DNA from: Ancistrus triradiatus
Lineage: Eukaryota > Chordata > Actinopteri > Siluriformes > Loricariidae
DNA length: 64,000 nucleotides
NCBI GenBank assembly: GCA_025084515.1
Contig: JAJAGP010000016.1
Location: 1,253,877 to 1,317,876 of the forward strand
Reading direction: 5' to 3'
Below are positions 35,384 to 47,496 of this stretch, one piece after another. Numbering within the stretch: the stretch's first letter is position 1; each line of letters begins with the position of its first letter. Made by a program: the position numbers and the translations under genes. The notes under the pieces are model-generated. The model was not told the DNA's origin. It did not search any database and saw only the letters and a program-made list of their open reading frames with translations.

Positions 35384-35940
35384 CAGGTACTTGCATTCCG
35401 ACAAATCCACCAAGTCGAATTAATCGTAAATCGAGGAGTTTAATGTATACTGTCTATGTTAAACATGTTTAAAGTATGACCGCATCTACAGCACTACATT
35501 TCCCAGAGCTCATCACTCCCTCCACGAGATTCCCTATGTCACGCACTGCAGAGTGCTGGAGTGTATTGTATCTTAAACATTTCTAAAAGACATTAAACTA
35601 CTGTTGGGCAGTCTTTTTAACATAAAGCTTATGTTATAATAAAGTATTCATTATCTCATGTCATTTATTGAACACTATATTGAAAGGGGAAAAAAAAAAA
35701 AAAAAAGATTGCACGACCACGGCTTTTCCTCACTACATTTCCCAGAGGTCCTCACTCCCTCCCCATGACTCCCGACTTTACACATTGCAGACTTCCCCAG
35801 TGCGGGAGAGTACTGTGTATACAGCGTATCTCTTGCCTGAGAAAATTTGAAATTCAAAGTACTGTTTCTGCTGATTGTGTTTTTGTTTGTTATTGGATTC
35901 CCATCGTATGTTGGACCATTGTAAAACGGGCACTATATGT
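35384..35940. mobile_element. Tigger-like non-autonomous repeat with internal duplication
   Basis: Edges aggtacttgcattccgac and gtaaaacgggcactatatg are approximate inverses of the kind seen at 60990-61395. The interior has two diverged copies of a cactacatttcccagag... cactgcag/cattgcag segment (about 35492-35575 and 35731-35830), separated by a block that recurs at 39521-39640. Poly-A run 35689-35706. Confidence 0.55.
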
Positions 35941-36140
35941 AGTTGATTTCTGGTTTGTCCAAAAATGGCCACCCCCAATTTTTACCATGCATTTTCAATG
36001 ATTGAAGGCACCGTGTTCATATGGTTTCTAGTTTTCCAATATCAAAACATGCAGTTTACACTGTTTAAAATGGATCCGTTTGTTTGTTTAGGTTAATCTG
36101 TGTGATTGAAATATTTTATATATATATATGAACAATACGT

Positions 36141-36327
36141 TTACAGCATTTAGCAGACGCCCTTATCCAGAGCGACTTACAATTGGTACAGTCTTACAGT
36201 CCAAACAAATGTGGGTTAAGGGTCTTGCTCAAGGACCCAACAGTGGCAGCTTGGCAGAGGTGGGATTTGAACCCTGGATCTTCTGGTTCATAGTCCAGTA
36301 GCTTAACCACTAGGCTACCACAGTCCA
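36141..36327 (-). repeat. V-SINE copy
   Basis: Full-length reversed copy beside a short (AT)n run. Confidence 0.92.
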
Positions 36328-37503
36328 CCACAATAGAGTTTGAGATGCATATCAGTGTATGGAATGTGTTTTGGGAATACAGTGTATATGAAATCTATCA
36401 GACACACCGAGTGCACACTCTTGACTTGTGAGGATCGTTTTGACTTTGCGTACTACTTTAATTGCTTGTTTACCAAAACTGCAACTTGCATTATAAAAAA
36501 GGAGCCAAATTATTTGCTTTAGGGTTTCTGAGAACAAAGTTAGGGTTTGGTGTGATATTAACTACATTAATCAAATGAATGGTAGTCAATGGGAAGTCCC
36601 CACAAGGTTAGAGAAGCACGTGTGGTGGATGCAGACAAGGCAAGTGGAAATAAGACACTCCTCCTACCTGGAGTGGGGGAGGTGCCTGCACTGTCAGCAG
36701 AGCTTATTGAAGCTCTCAGAGAAAGGAGACAGACCGAGAGGATCAACAGCTACAGATGTGAGTGGGAAGTATGCGTCGAGAGAGGACTTTCGGGGGGCTG
36801 CATTCTTCGTTCGTTACTCGACTTTAGAGCAACTGACTGGTAGAAACTCTGCTTAAAGCTAATCACAGTATAACTGCCACACACCTTTTACTAGACTTTG
36901 ATCTGTTTTGCTCCATCCTGCCTCCATCAATCTGCAAGAGCTCTCACGTGTGAAGTACCGAAAAGCAGATCACATTTCTTGAAAGGTAAGAGAAAGCTGG
37001 AGTATTTCCACGGCTAGCTCGCTGGGGCAGTGTCTGTGGCTTTAAATCAACCTGTATGTGTCAGGACTGGAAGCAGACAGGGTGAAACTCGCTCTGCCTG
37101 GTGAAGAGATGAGGAACCGCGGCTCAAACTTTATCGGTTATTGAGGTTATGTGCATAACTGTTGAGTAATAATGTTCTGTTTTGCACTTGAGTGTTTTGT
37201 CAGTTAAGAACCTTTTAAGATTTAGCTTTTTTAAATAACCAAAGTAATTAAAATTGGTAAATTAGGGTCTTGGAAGAAATGTTGTTTTGGCTGTTTTTAA
37301 AGTCATGTTGCTGGGACCTGAACCAGTAATGCTCAGCTATTTCTTGGACAACGGATACGCAGCTCCTCCTGGCCTTTTGGATTTTCCTGCCAATAACAAG
37401 ATAATTCCATTATGAAAATACAGTCTTATGTAATTTATGGGAAGTGCAGCATTTCTTTTTCATGCTTATTTTTTATTTAGACTTACTAAAATGAACTATT
37501 GTT
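36328..37503. other. unassigned; GC-richer stretch 36575-36860
   Basis: 36575-36860 has overlapping open frames (84 and 93 codons) and a donor-like cagat|gtgagtgg near 36757. The opening tagtcaatgggaagtccccac resembles a sequence I recall in many vertebrate introns, so it may be a repeat. No protein family recognised. Confidence 0.35.
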
Positions 37504-37802
37504 TAGAGCTGCACAATTAATTGTCCATTTAGTCCTGACCACACATTCATAAAGGCAAAACAGTTTAATAATGCTGAATGATGTTTCATAATTAGGAATT
37601 CTAGAGAAAGCAAATCAAAGTATTACATTTAAAAAAAGGTTAATTTTATATATCTCTCAGGGTGTGAAGTTTGTCGAAATCAGCACTGTTTAGGAGGTCT
37701 ATTATTACAAAGTTTACATAAATGAATTGTATTATAATTAGTTTTCCTAAACTGCAGTAAAATAATAGTGGTTATCATTGCACTTGTTGTTGTGCAACCC
37801 TA
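37504..37802. mobile_element. hAT-like MITE
   Basis: Ends tagagctgcacaattaatt and (reversed) tagggttgcacaacaacaag. Flanks ctattgtt and ttattgga match at 5 of 8 bases only. AT-rich interior, non-coding. Confidence 0.5.
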
Positions 37803-39394
37803 TTATTGGACCAGTGTTTTTTTTTTTTTTTTTTATGGCTGATGTTGTGTTGTTGTACCCAGTCATGCACTATTTTTGTGCAACTGTACCTTGTCATTAG
37901 TCACCCAAATGCCTATTTTGGCACACCTTTTAAGAACAGCAGTAGCTTTCAAAGTAAATGAGTCACATCGGTTGGTTTGACTGACCTGCTTCTGCAGATT
38001 TGTAATGGATAAAGGAGACCAGCTGTCTCTGGGCCTTTTGAGTGGAGCAGTGATGAGCAAAAATGGCTTTCTAAACACTTGGCTAGATATTGAGTGAAAC
38101 TGGACTGCTCCATTCAGCCTACCTGGTTTTCATGGCCAAGACACACAGGACACCAGAGATAAATGATTAGAACTGAAGGAACAGTACAGTGGTCTCTAAT
38201 AGATTGATTCAGAGACCACCTTTTGTCTTTAATGTGCCTTGCTAGCAGTGACGGGCCACACTAGATATCTCACTGCTCAAGATGTGGCTGTAGCAATGCA
38301 TGCTTTTATGCTGCCAATGTTTTTATCTCTCTTATCTCTGAGATCAGTTTTGTGGTTTGCTGTAACCGGATTAGAGCTTAGATTTGTGTAGAGGAAACTA
38401 AATGAATATCAGCTGAGTCCATGATCATGCATTATTAATTTTAAGCTGCAGCCATAATTATTGGATTAAGTCATACAAAGAATGAAGTGAACGTTGGGCA
38501 GCCACACATCTTGAAAATGTATAAGCCCCACCAACAAGACGCACCTCCTATGAAGACAAAATATAAGTGCGTATATTTTCAGTGAATCACACAAAGGCCG
38601 CATGGATGACGCGCTGTATGGTTAGAAGTAGTAATCTCTGCTATTTCAGCCAATTTTACACCAAGCAGTTTCCTATTATGACGCATAAAGTGGCGGTAAA
38701 AATCGGTTGTACTGAACAACCCAGTGACTCTCGTATAACACTTCCATTAACTTTCTGCTCTGTTCAGCCGGGTCTCCATATCTGCAGGTTCCATATGCAT
38801 GGATCCACCCAACAATGGCTCGAAGATGTTAGAAAACAATTACAGAAAGGTCCAAGAAGCAAAACTGTTGTTTGATGCACCCTGAGCGTTGCGCTGAATT
38901 AACGCATATGGACTGTGTATAGGCATGTCCTGCTGTAGCCTCTTGTGATATCACAGATCCGCAGACTCTCTCCAGCCTGTGATGCTTGAGCACTGTTTGC
39001 CTCCCTTACTGTTCACTCACACATACAAACACAACTCTCGTCATGTTATCGTTCTCTAAACAACATGGTTTAACACACTGTACACTGTCTGTTTACACTG
39101 TATTGTTTATTGGAAGTAATTTAGGTATGATTTCAAGTATACAGGAGGATGTACGCATGTTATATGTAAATACTACATCCATTTGAGCATCCACAGCGTC
39201 TGGTGTCCATGGGATGTCCTGGAACCGATTGGCTGTACTCTTAAAGCAAAGTCATTAAAGAAATAGTTTTCAGGCTAAGATGGTTAACATGGCTGACTTG
39301 TACACAGTTTTAAATCCATCACACAGCTTTGAGATGAGTTGGAATGCCAGCTGTGGGCCAGGGATTTATTGTCCAACATTAGTGCCTGACCTCT
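37803..39394. other. unassigned non-coding sequence
   Basis: Contains a 102-codon plus frame (38567-38875) with no recognised motif. No repeat recognised. Confidence 0.4.
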
Positions 39395-39505
39395 TGGTCA
39401 GCCTCGGACTCCACCTGTGTGGAGTTTGTTCTCCCTGTCTCTGTTTGGGTTTATTCCGGTTTCTTCTCGCATTCCAGAGATCTGTTAGGTTAATTGGTCC
39501 GGTTT
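39395..39505 (+). repeat. second SINE family, internal fragment
   Basis: tgtgtggagtttgttctccc and gttaggttaattggtcc match the body of the 14055 and 63599 copies; head and tail missing. Confidence 0.65.
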
Positions 39506-39520
39506 ACATTTACTTTCCAG

Positions 39521-39725
39521 AGACATTAAACTACTGTTGGGCAGTCTTTTTAACATGAAGCTTATGTTATAATAAGGTATTCAATATCTCATGTCAATTA
39601 TTGAAGACTATATTGAAAGGGGAAAAAAAAAAAAAAAAAAGACTGCACGAATGTGTTTTTGTTTGTTATTGGATTCCCATCGTATGTTGGACCATCGTAA
39701 AATGGGCACTATATGTAGTTGATTT
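39521..39725. mobile_element. Tigger-like repeat, second copy (partial)
   Basis: Closely similar to 35584-35940: attaaactactgttgggcag, ttattgaagactatattgaa, a poly-A run, gattcccatcgtatgttgga, gggcactatatgtag. The segment corresponding to 35712-35874 is absent, so the two copies differ by a clean block. Confidence 0.75.
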
Positions 39726-40272
39726 CTGATTTGTCCTGGGTACTTGTTTAAAAAAAACTTATCGGTTCCTATTATTGCATTTTATGCTTCAAATACACTG
39801 CCGCGATGAGTGCAACAATACATCTGTAAGCAGACATGTATCCCCCAGTACTGGTGCATCATGTAATAACATACCTTATGATGTCATTTTGTTTTAATAC
39901 ACTCTGCCAGAGCGTTAGCGAAAGATGGACCTCAAAAGCACTCAGAAGTTTGGCTTCACAGAAAACACAACGGATAATTGTTTGTAGAAAGTTGATCTGT
40001 TGCACCTCCAACGTGGCAAAACATATAAGACCCCGGTATGATACTGAGCGTCAGCAGTGTACAGTGTTAAACCGACTGCGGTCTAACACTGTTAATGTGA
40101 ACAAAGCTTAGTGTAGTTCAATATACTAAAGCAGTGATCCAGGAAAACCGAACTTCTGCCATTTTGCTACTGGTGATGAGTACTCTCCACTGCTGAAATG
40201 ACAAACCTGTAATCCAAAAGGAAAGTAATCATTTTTGCGTTATGCTTTTTTTCTTCCCATTTTAACCTATTA
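39726..40272. other. unassigned non-coding sequence
   Basis: Frame of 91 codons (39836-40111) without motif. Confidence 0.4.
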
Positions 40273-40835
40273 CCGTATTTTCCGGGCTATAAAGCGCACC
40301 GGGTTATAAGGCGCGATATCAACGATCGGCTGCTAACGGGTCTATGTTCATACATAAAGCGCACCGGGTTATAAGACGCATGAAATGAAACAAAACTCTT
40401 AAGTTCCCTCTGAAGCTCAGTTTGCGTCTTACCTGGAGCGGGCGTCTTCTTGCTTCCTCACTTCCGTACCATGATTCGTTTAAGTTGAATTCTCTCCCAG
40501 CTGCTCTATGTCCATGTTGTACTGCGTGACTGATAGCGTTGTTTGAAAATCCACTCGAAAATGAATGACTGAATGCACGTTTACCTAATGGAAGACATTA
40601 CCGTATTACTCCGCTATGCGCCACTACGGTGGCCGTAAGCTTCGTAACATAACAAAGGCCGTGCTAAAAACTTGACAGATTTATGAGCGCCGTTGACCAT
40701 CTACAATCGGTTCTAGGTCAGAAAGCACAACCAGAATTACTTCATACATTAGACGCACCGCATTTTAAGGCGCACTGTCGATTTTTTGAGAAAATTAAAG
40801 GATTTTAAGTGCGCCTTATGGTCCGAAAAATACGG
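40273..40835 (-). mobile_element. pogo-like MITE, copy 2
   Basis: Ends ccgtattttccgggctataa and (reversed) ccgtatttttcggaccataa, with TA at both borders (40271-40272, 40836-40837). Highly similar throughout to copy 1, including the helix-turn-helix region on the minus strand. Single-base losses break that frame here. Confidence 0.88.
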
Positions 40836-42358
40836 TAGTTAAGTAAACATGTTTGATGTAAAAGTGATGACTTTGCCATGGGGAAAACATGTTTGTCATT
40901 TCAGCAGCAGAGGTTACTGAGGAGTAATTGAGAGAAGTTTGGTGTTCCAAGGTCACTGCTTTAGTAGAGCAAGCCATGTTTAGCTTTTTACTTATAATAG
41001 GTTTAAATGGGAAGGAAAAAGCTTAATGCAAAAGTCATTATTTCTGAAGTTGAAATATTAAAGATGTTCTTTATTCCTAAACATTTGGCACATTTTTGGA
41101 ATTGACACTTGGAATCGATGAAATGCAAACCCTACTATATAATGTGCCTGATTTAAACCCACATTCTGCTGTCTACTAAACGTGAAAATAACAGTCCATG
41201 TATATTTAAAAGTTTAAGTTAAAATGAAATGTATAGCTAAAAAAATCCATTCTGGTTATTCCTCCCTTAGCGGTTTTACCACACGTTTTAGGGGAGCCCC
41301 ACCACAGTTTAAATGAGCTGTACTGCCTGACCGGACATGTCACATGTAGAACTAGCCTAACTGGACCTGAATCGACCCTAAAAAAAACCGTTTAGTATTT
41401 TTCCTATTGTAACTCTGATCTGGTATGTTTGTCGGCCTCTTCTGTTCTTTAAGTCTGACATTCTCTGTGTGACCACAATAGAGGTGATTTGTGCGTCTGC
41501 GGAAAGGTGAGGATTTCAAATCCAAACTAGATATCTAATAAATGAGGGTGTGGGAGAATGTCTTTCCTACAAGGTTGGAGTCACGTTTCTAATCCTCAGC
41601 TGCGAAATGTTTTCAGTACGTATTTTCTGCATTTGAGGAACGTGACCCTTTAGTTGATCTTCCTCTACCTGTCTCTCTCAGCTTTGGTTTTCTCTGATCT
41701 CATGTTTTGCCAGTTACTCTGTGCAGTCACACTCCATTGACAGATCAGGCACAGTGTGAAAAGACCTGCACAAGAGGGAAGACCTTTCCAGACAGTACAC
41801 CATAACTGCATTTAGCTGTCAAGGTCAGAATCTGTTTGCCAAAAGTCTTTACAGTATTGAATAAACAAACAGTTGCGGACCAGCAGACTCAGAAGTGCTT
41901 CTGCAACTGGACATGTGCCAGTTAGCCCCTGAGCAGCTGCTGTTTGTCTCTGCTGCTTCAGACATAAGGTGCGAGACAGATAAGAAAAGGCCCGGAGAGG
42001 TCTTCCTTCACACGAGCTGTCACAAAGTGTGTTTCAAGAGCGTTCATTGATTTGTGCCAGCACAGGACATGTCCTTAGATTAAGGTTTGCTCATGGGTAT
42101 GGAGCGAGAAAGAAGAAAGTGTGATTGATTTGGACTGGGTTTCCCTGTTGGGCAATAAACCTAGTCTTCCTCAGAGGAAGAGCAGGAAAGTGATTGTGCT
42201 GTACCTCCACCTGTGTGACAGCTGCTAGCTGACACGTGCAAGCACACACTTGTGGCCGAACTCTGTGCAAGAGGTCTTTGTCTTTAATTTTGTTTATTAT
42301 ATTCTCATCAGCCCATGTGGATTCAGTCTACACCCAAAATACTGAAAGGGCTACAGAT
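40836..42358. other. unassigned unique-looking sequence
   Basis: Longest stretch (about 1.5 kb) in this half with no repeat recognised. GC-moderate from 41640 to 42250, no long frame and no convincing exon. Confidence 0.45.
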
Positions 42359-42520
42359 TAGGGCTGGGCAACATGATGGTATATCAGTATTTTGAGATTT
42401 AACTTTAATAATAGTATTATTGTGTATAATAGTATTAGTGTATAGTGTAGTGTAGTAGTATTATAATAATAGTTTTATTCTTATTTTTCTGCTTAGGCCA
42501 TTTTAAACAGTTATTGTTGT
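42359..42520 (+). mobile_element. hAT-like terminus fragment
   Basis: tagggctgggcaacatgatg is a hAT-type end; followed by ta-rich repeats (aatagtattattgtg). One end only. Confidence 0.4.
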
Positions 42521-42533
42521 AAATTTCTATATA

Positions 42534-42837
42534 CAGGAGGTCCTCTGGTTACGTCAGTCCCGAGTTACGACGTTTCGTGGTTACGACACATCTCCCATTT
42601 ACTGTATAAAGCCTTGTTTCAACGTCATAACGCGAACTTCGTTTTTGGTGTGCGCGGCGGAAGAATACACAGTTATGCGGCTCGTTTTTTGATAATTACT
42701 GTGTTAGGATAGGTGTTAGGATAGGATAAGCAGCATGTTATTTACGTACAGTATGTACGTATGTTCCGACTTACACCGAAAATCGGTTTACGACGCGACG
42801 TAGGAACGCATCAATGTTGTAAGTTAAGGACCCCCTA
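42534..42837. mobile_element. Tigger-like MITE, complete
   Basis: Ends caggaggtcctctggttacg and (reversed) tagggggtccttaacttac, flanked by TA (42532-42533 and 42838-42839). About 304 bases, CpG-bearing interior (acgacgtttcgtggttacg), no coding capacity. A reversed fragment lies at 15686-15806. Confidence 0.78.
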
Positions 42838-42839
42838 TA

Positions 42840-44040
42840 TAGTAGTTTGGTATGGGTATTGTCCGGAGGTGCTTGCTAGTGACTAATGAAACTAGTGATT
42901 AATGGCACGTTGTTGTCAAACCTAAAGAACATATTCAGTTATTGCTATAGGGCCAGACAATATTTCAGACAAAAGTTCAGGTGCAAAAATGGTTATTTCT
43001 GTTTTTATGGGTTTTCATAAATCATGTTTTTAATGGTGTGTTCCATGTAATATTGGTCATATTGCGGTTGGGTGGTTTTGATTAAGTAAAAATAACTAAA
43101 GAAAATACAGGTAACTTACAAACTTAAACTTTTTCTTTATTTGAAACTAGTTTTTTTGGCAAAAGCAGATAACTCCAGTTGACAGGTGTCTTAAGTGCAA
43201 TGTTTAACGTTCCTTAACATAAAACAATCAGGTAAAGGCTGAAAATTGCAACAAAAACAGCCCATTAATGGGCAATATTAAGCAATTATAAGATCATACA
43301 TTTGTATGTGCCCTACGATGGCTTGGCGCCCTGTCTAGGGTTGTTCCTGCACTTTCCCTGCACATTTTTCACTACTTTTTCATGAAAGATTTCTTTCTTT
43401 CCGATTTTTCACTTTTTTTTTTTTTTGGAAACATGCTGAAATAGACAACATAACGGACTCTTCAATTTCATTGGTTATCAATTTTTAATGATGATTTGAG
43501 CCAAGGTTACTCTGAAATTCCTGGCAGACAGCAGCATCAAAAGATGCAGTGTTGTCACCTTACCTGAACACATTTATCGGGTTCTGCTCAAGAATCGCAC
43601 TGGCGTTTGACTGTTTCTGCTGTGAGACATGAACTTGCAATGCCTTGACAGCGGACAATAACGGTGTTCGTGACAACCTGTTTAGGGTTCAGAATGCACC
43701 GTGTTATAACAGTAAGCTTGTTTTTTAAAGGGTGGCATGTATCGTCTTCATATACTAATACAAACACACTTTCTGGGAGAGCGCTAACTCTTGGTTATGA
43801 TTTACAGTCTGAAGACAGATTGCATCAGCAGTATGTAAAAGAATTGAGATGATCCAATAGCCTTTTTCACAGCCTCGTTTAGCTTGGCCCGCACCGTCAT
43901 AGTCTATTGAAATTCATGATGGGAGGGGTCAGTACCTGTGTGACAGCTCATTTGCTGATATACCTAGAAATGTACAGCTGTAATGTGTTGAAAGAACTGC
44001 AAGCAACACTACTGATAGAGGTGTTTGAGAATCTAGTGTA
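42840..44040. other. mostly unassigned
   Basis: 43313-43345 (cctacgatggcttggcgccc) is a fragment of the second SINE family's 3' body. Poly-T run at 43408-43423. Confidence 0.45.
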
Positions 44041-44180
44041 CATTTATTTAGACTTATCCGGAGCGATTTACAAATCATACAGTCTTTCAGTCCACGCAAT
44101 TGTGGGTTAAGGGTCTTGCTCAAGGACCCGACAGTGTCAGCTAGGCAGAGGTGGGATTTGAACCCTGGACCTTCTAGACT
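44041..44180 (-). repeat. V-SINE copy, head truncated
   Basis: Reversed copy; tail decayed (catttatttagacttatccg) and the tRNA-like head lost after ggaccttctag. Confidence 0.85.
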
Positions 44181-44230
44181 ATCAGTTCCCAAAAAAAATG
44201 TCTTGGACATGAACCTGAGAGAATGAAAGT

Positions 44231-44231
44231 A

Positions 44232-44321
<90 letters not shown>

Positions 44322-44495
44322 TGTGTGTGTGTGGGTGTGTGTGTGTATATGTCTTGTATGTATGTATGTATGTCTGTGTGTGTGTGTGTGTGTTTTGTGT
44401 GTATGATGTCTGTGTATGTATGTGTGGAGTATGATATGTATATGTATGTATATCTATAGTATTATATATATATATATAGATATATATATATATAG

Positions 44496-44535
<40 letters not shown>
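44231..44535. repeat. (GT)n-(TATG)n-(AT)n compound microsatellite
   Basis: About 100 bases of (gt)n, then mixed tg/tatg units, then (at)n and poly-T. Confidence 0.97.
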
Positions 44536-44546
<11 letters not shown>

Positions 44547-44724
44547 GTAGCTGCAGAAACTTTTGTAATAATTATGTAAAGGTCTTTTCCTGTATCTCCT
44601 CGCTCTCTATTTGAAGCTGAAGTGTCTGCTGTTAATTATAGCTGTAAGATCTGTTTCTCACACCCAGACTCGTCTCACAAACCGTCTCTGCAAGCTTGTG
44701 CCCTGGGCATGTTTTAAAGCTCTA

Positions 44725-45593
44725 CAGTGGTGCTTGAAAGTTTGTGAACCCATTGGAATTTTCTATATTTCTGCATAAATATGACCTAAAACATCATCAG
44801 AGTTTCACACAGGGTCATAAAAGTAGATACAGAGAACCCAGTTAAACAAATGAGACAAAAATATTATACTTGGTCATTTTTTTTTTGTGGAGGAAAATGA
44901 TCCAATATTATATATTAATGAGTGGCAAAAGTAGGTGAACCTCTAGGATTAGCAGTGAATTTGGAGTCAGGTATTTTCAATCAGCGGGATGACAATCAGG
45001 TGTGAGTGGGCACCCTGTTTTATTTAAAGAACAGGGATCTATCAAAGTCTGCTCTTCACAACACACGTTTGTGGAGGTGTATCATGGCACCAACAAAGGA
45101 GATTTCTGAGGACCTCAGAAAGAGAGCTGCTGATGCTCATCAGGCTGGAAAAGGTTACAACACCATCTCTATAGAGTTTGGACTCCACCAATCCACAGTC
45201 AGACAGATTGTGTACAGATGGAGGAAATTCAAGACCATTGTTACCCTCCCCAGGAGTGGTTGACCAACAGAGATCACTCCAAGAGCAAGGAATGTAATAG
45301 TGGGTGAGGTCACAAAGGACCCCTGGGTAACTTCTAAGCAACTCAAGACCTCTCTCACACTGGCTAATGTTAATGTTCATAAGTCCATCATCAGAAGAAC
45401 ATTGGATATAATAATATTGGATCATTTTCCTCAATAAATAAATGACCAACTATAATATTTTTGTCTCATTTGTTTAACTGGGTTCTCTTCATCTACTTTT
45501 AGGACTTGTGTGAAAATCTGATGATGTTTTAGTTCATATTTATGCAGGAATATAGAACATTCTAAAGGATTCACAAATTTTCAAGCACCGGTG
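44725..45593 (+). mobile_element. Tc1-like transposon, internally deleted, with long inverted repeats
   Basis: TA target bases flank both ends (44723-44724, 45594-45595). Terminal repeats of about 185 bases (44725-44911 and 45408-45593) are inverted and highly similar: cagtggtgcttgaaag versus caccggtgcttgaaaa, then shared tctgcataaatatga type words. Between them remain the leader and the first part of the transposase gene. The catalytic part is deleted. Confidence 0.9.
45084..45400 (+). pseudogene. Tc1-like transposase N-terminal fragment
   Basis: From ATG 45084: MAPTKEISEDLRKRAADAHQ, AGKGYNTISIEFGLHQSTVR and QIVYRWRKF. This is the first helix-turn-helix of the paired-like DNA-binding domain of Tc1 transposases. 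The frame stops at 45261 (tga) within what is normally a GRPR-like basic motif. A CGA to TGA change, the common CpG decay, would explain it. It then continues with PTEITPRARNVIVGEVTKDP and the start of the second helix-turn-helix (HKSIIRRTL), after which the gene is deleted. No DDE residues remain. Confidence 0.88.
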
Positions 45594-45972
45594 TATGTAT
45601 GTTAGCTGTGAGGAATATGTCAGTACACTTGTATGTAAGAACCTTTGGGAATAACATGTTCACATGTACATGTGTACATCTGATTAAGGATGCATCCCAT
45701 TTTTTTGTGCCCAAATCTTTTGGTACTTTTTGATATCAATACTGAAATGAATGACCTATTTAAGCAACCAGGGTATCCAACAGTTGATTTATTAATGTAA
45801 ATGAGTGCAGTGTGGCTTCCAGCTCTCTGTGTAGCTTAGTGTCTCTTGGTTTCACTCACTGAAGAGAGAAAGAACAGTGAATGAGTAAAGCCTTAGAATT
45901 TAGCTATAACTTAAATTTACTGGTGCAATAACATGCACATGTCCTTCAGTTTATTCAGGTCATTTTTAGTGT

Positions 45973-45977
<5 letters not shown>

Positions 45978-46019
<42 letters not shown>
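45978..46019. repeat. (AC)n microsatellite
   Basis: About 20 uninterrupted ac units preceded by tctctc. Confidence 0.98.
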
Positions 46020-46022
<3 letters not shown>

Positions 46023-46685
46023 GAGAGAGAATGAGAAATAAATCCTTTTTAGCTCTGTCAGTGGGGAAATGACTTAATTTATTTAGTATCATTTGGTAAT
46101 TAATTAATTAGTGGCATGAAAATGCACACATCCAAGTCCATGCCCATAGGCTACTATGTAGATTTATTTATAATTTCAACCGTCTGATTTTAAATGAGGT
46201 TTAAGAGCAGTTGGTTACACTGGATTGAGTAAGGGGCAGTGGAGAAGAGCAAGTTTTTCCCTTCCATCAGAAAAGCTTCTGTGCAGGAGTTAAACTACAT
46301 TTTGGTGTTTTTCTTCCAGGCTCACTGATTTCTTGCAACTTCAATTCCTTTAGCACTTTAAGTGAATCATATCCAAATCGTAATGCATGCATCAGCCTCT
46401 CATTTTGACTCAGTTCTTTGACGACTGCCAGAATTATGACAAACTCCTGTATTGGATTCCTGTGACAGATAGTTTGAAAGCCTGTTACACATGCGGCTCC
46501 ACCATGTCATTATCCAAATCTGTATAACTGACTGGTTGAATGATTTTCTGTGCATTAATTCAGATGAGACACCTAGTGAATAACTCTCAACTAAACGAGG
46601 TGATTTAAATAACTAAGCTTTTGTCATGTAGTTGATATAAAAAATATTGAAATCATGTAAAACATTATGACAACAGATTTTGTAG

Positions 46686-46802
46686 CTTGACTCCATTTGG
46701 CATCGACGGGACTGAAAATGTTATGGAAAACTACTGGGGACTGTTGCAGGAGCTGCAGCACTTTGACACATGCGAAGCCTCTGTGGCTGGCGTCTGTAGT
46801 GT
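46686..46802 (+). other. exon-like coding segment, family unknown
   Basis: Bounded by a tttgtag acceptor-like site with a weak pyrimidine tract and by gtgtag|gtgaag as donor. One frame is open throughout with coding-like codon use: LTPFGIDGTENVMENYWGLL then QELQHFDTCEASVAGVCSVG. The other frames are less protein-like. I do not recognise it. It could be a host exon, an exon captured by the surrounding element, or chance. Confidence 0.28.
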
Positions 46803-47410
46803 AGGTGAAGTACATACATGTTTGGGGAGCACTACATGGATAATACATTTAAGAATACCCTTAGTCTTAGGCATGCCCTCAAATACACCTGCTACTTTAT
46901 TGCTTGGTGTGTTTGTGAGCCACAGTGTTGCAGTGCTTTGTGGTACATGTCTATGCACTGGACCAGCAAGCTGTTAAAAGATGCTAAACCATGGCAGTGA
47001 ACGCTATCCTGCCATCCTGTAGTATCGTGGGTTGATGGTTGTATCATAATAAATGAGAACCACATACCAGCATCGGTATCGATGCATCCCTTAATCTAAT
47101 AATGAGAAATCAGTAGTCTGTTGGTAATTGGTTTTCTTTGTAAGAAGAGAAATGAACCTTGTCTCTTGAATAGTCTCTTCGAAACCTGCCAATAAACTAA
47201 GATGTACTCTAATGAAATCTAGTTGCCTTATTGTACATGAGCTGATGATAAATTCTATGTTTTTGTTAGATTCCTGCAACTGAGGTTATTTTGGCAAAAA
47301 TGGCAAACAAAGCAAGACCGAATAATTTGTACTTAACAATTATATTTTTGATGACGTGATCAAATCGTAATGATCGTAGAGTGTCATGCTCTTTGTAAAT
47401 GCAGCAAAAC

Positions 47411-47479
47411 ATGTCGGTTTTGTGGAAGCATTTTAAAATGTCAGAGAATGACCCAAGAATGGCCGTTTGCAGACATTGA
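47411..47479 (+). pseudogene. BED-type zinc-finger remnant of a hAT transposase
   Basis: MSVLWKHFKMSENDPRMAVC then RH and a stop. The aromatic pair W..F followed by D..MAVC matches the first half of the BED finger at the N-terminus of hAT transposases. It is cut off about 20 bases before the pogo-like MITE at 47497; the second zinc-ligand half is missing. Confidence 0.6.
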
Positions 47480-47496
47480 CTAGATAAATTCATTTA

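Larger units (their letters stand above)
45685..47093. mobile_element. probable hAT-like element
   Basis: Left taaggatgcatccca and right (reversed) taagggatgcatcgatac form short inverted ends. Flanks catctgat and aatctaat match at 6 of 8. About 1.4 kb, with a (CA)n tract at 45978-46019. It contains an exon-like coding segment (46686-46802). No clear transposase. The two ends could belong to separate insertions. Confidence 0.45.

Noticed and set aside
38567..38875. 102-codon plus frame
   Set aside because: No family recognised and no promoter or splice context; possibly part of an unrecognised element.
44223..44459. 67-78 codon Val-Cys frames
   Set aside because: (GT)n microsatellite translation.
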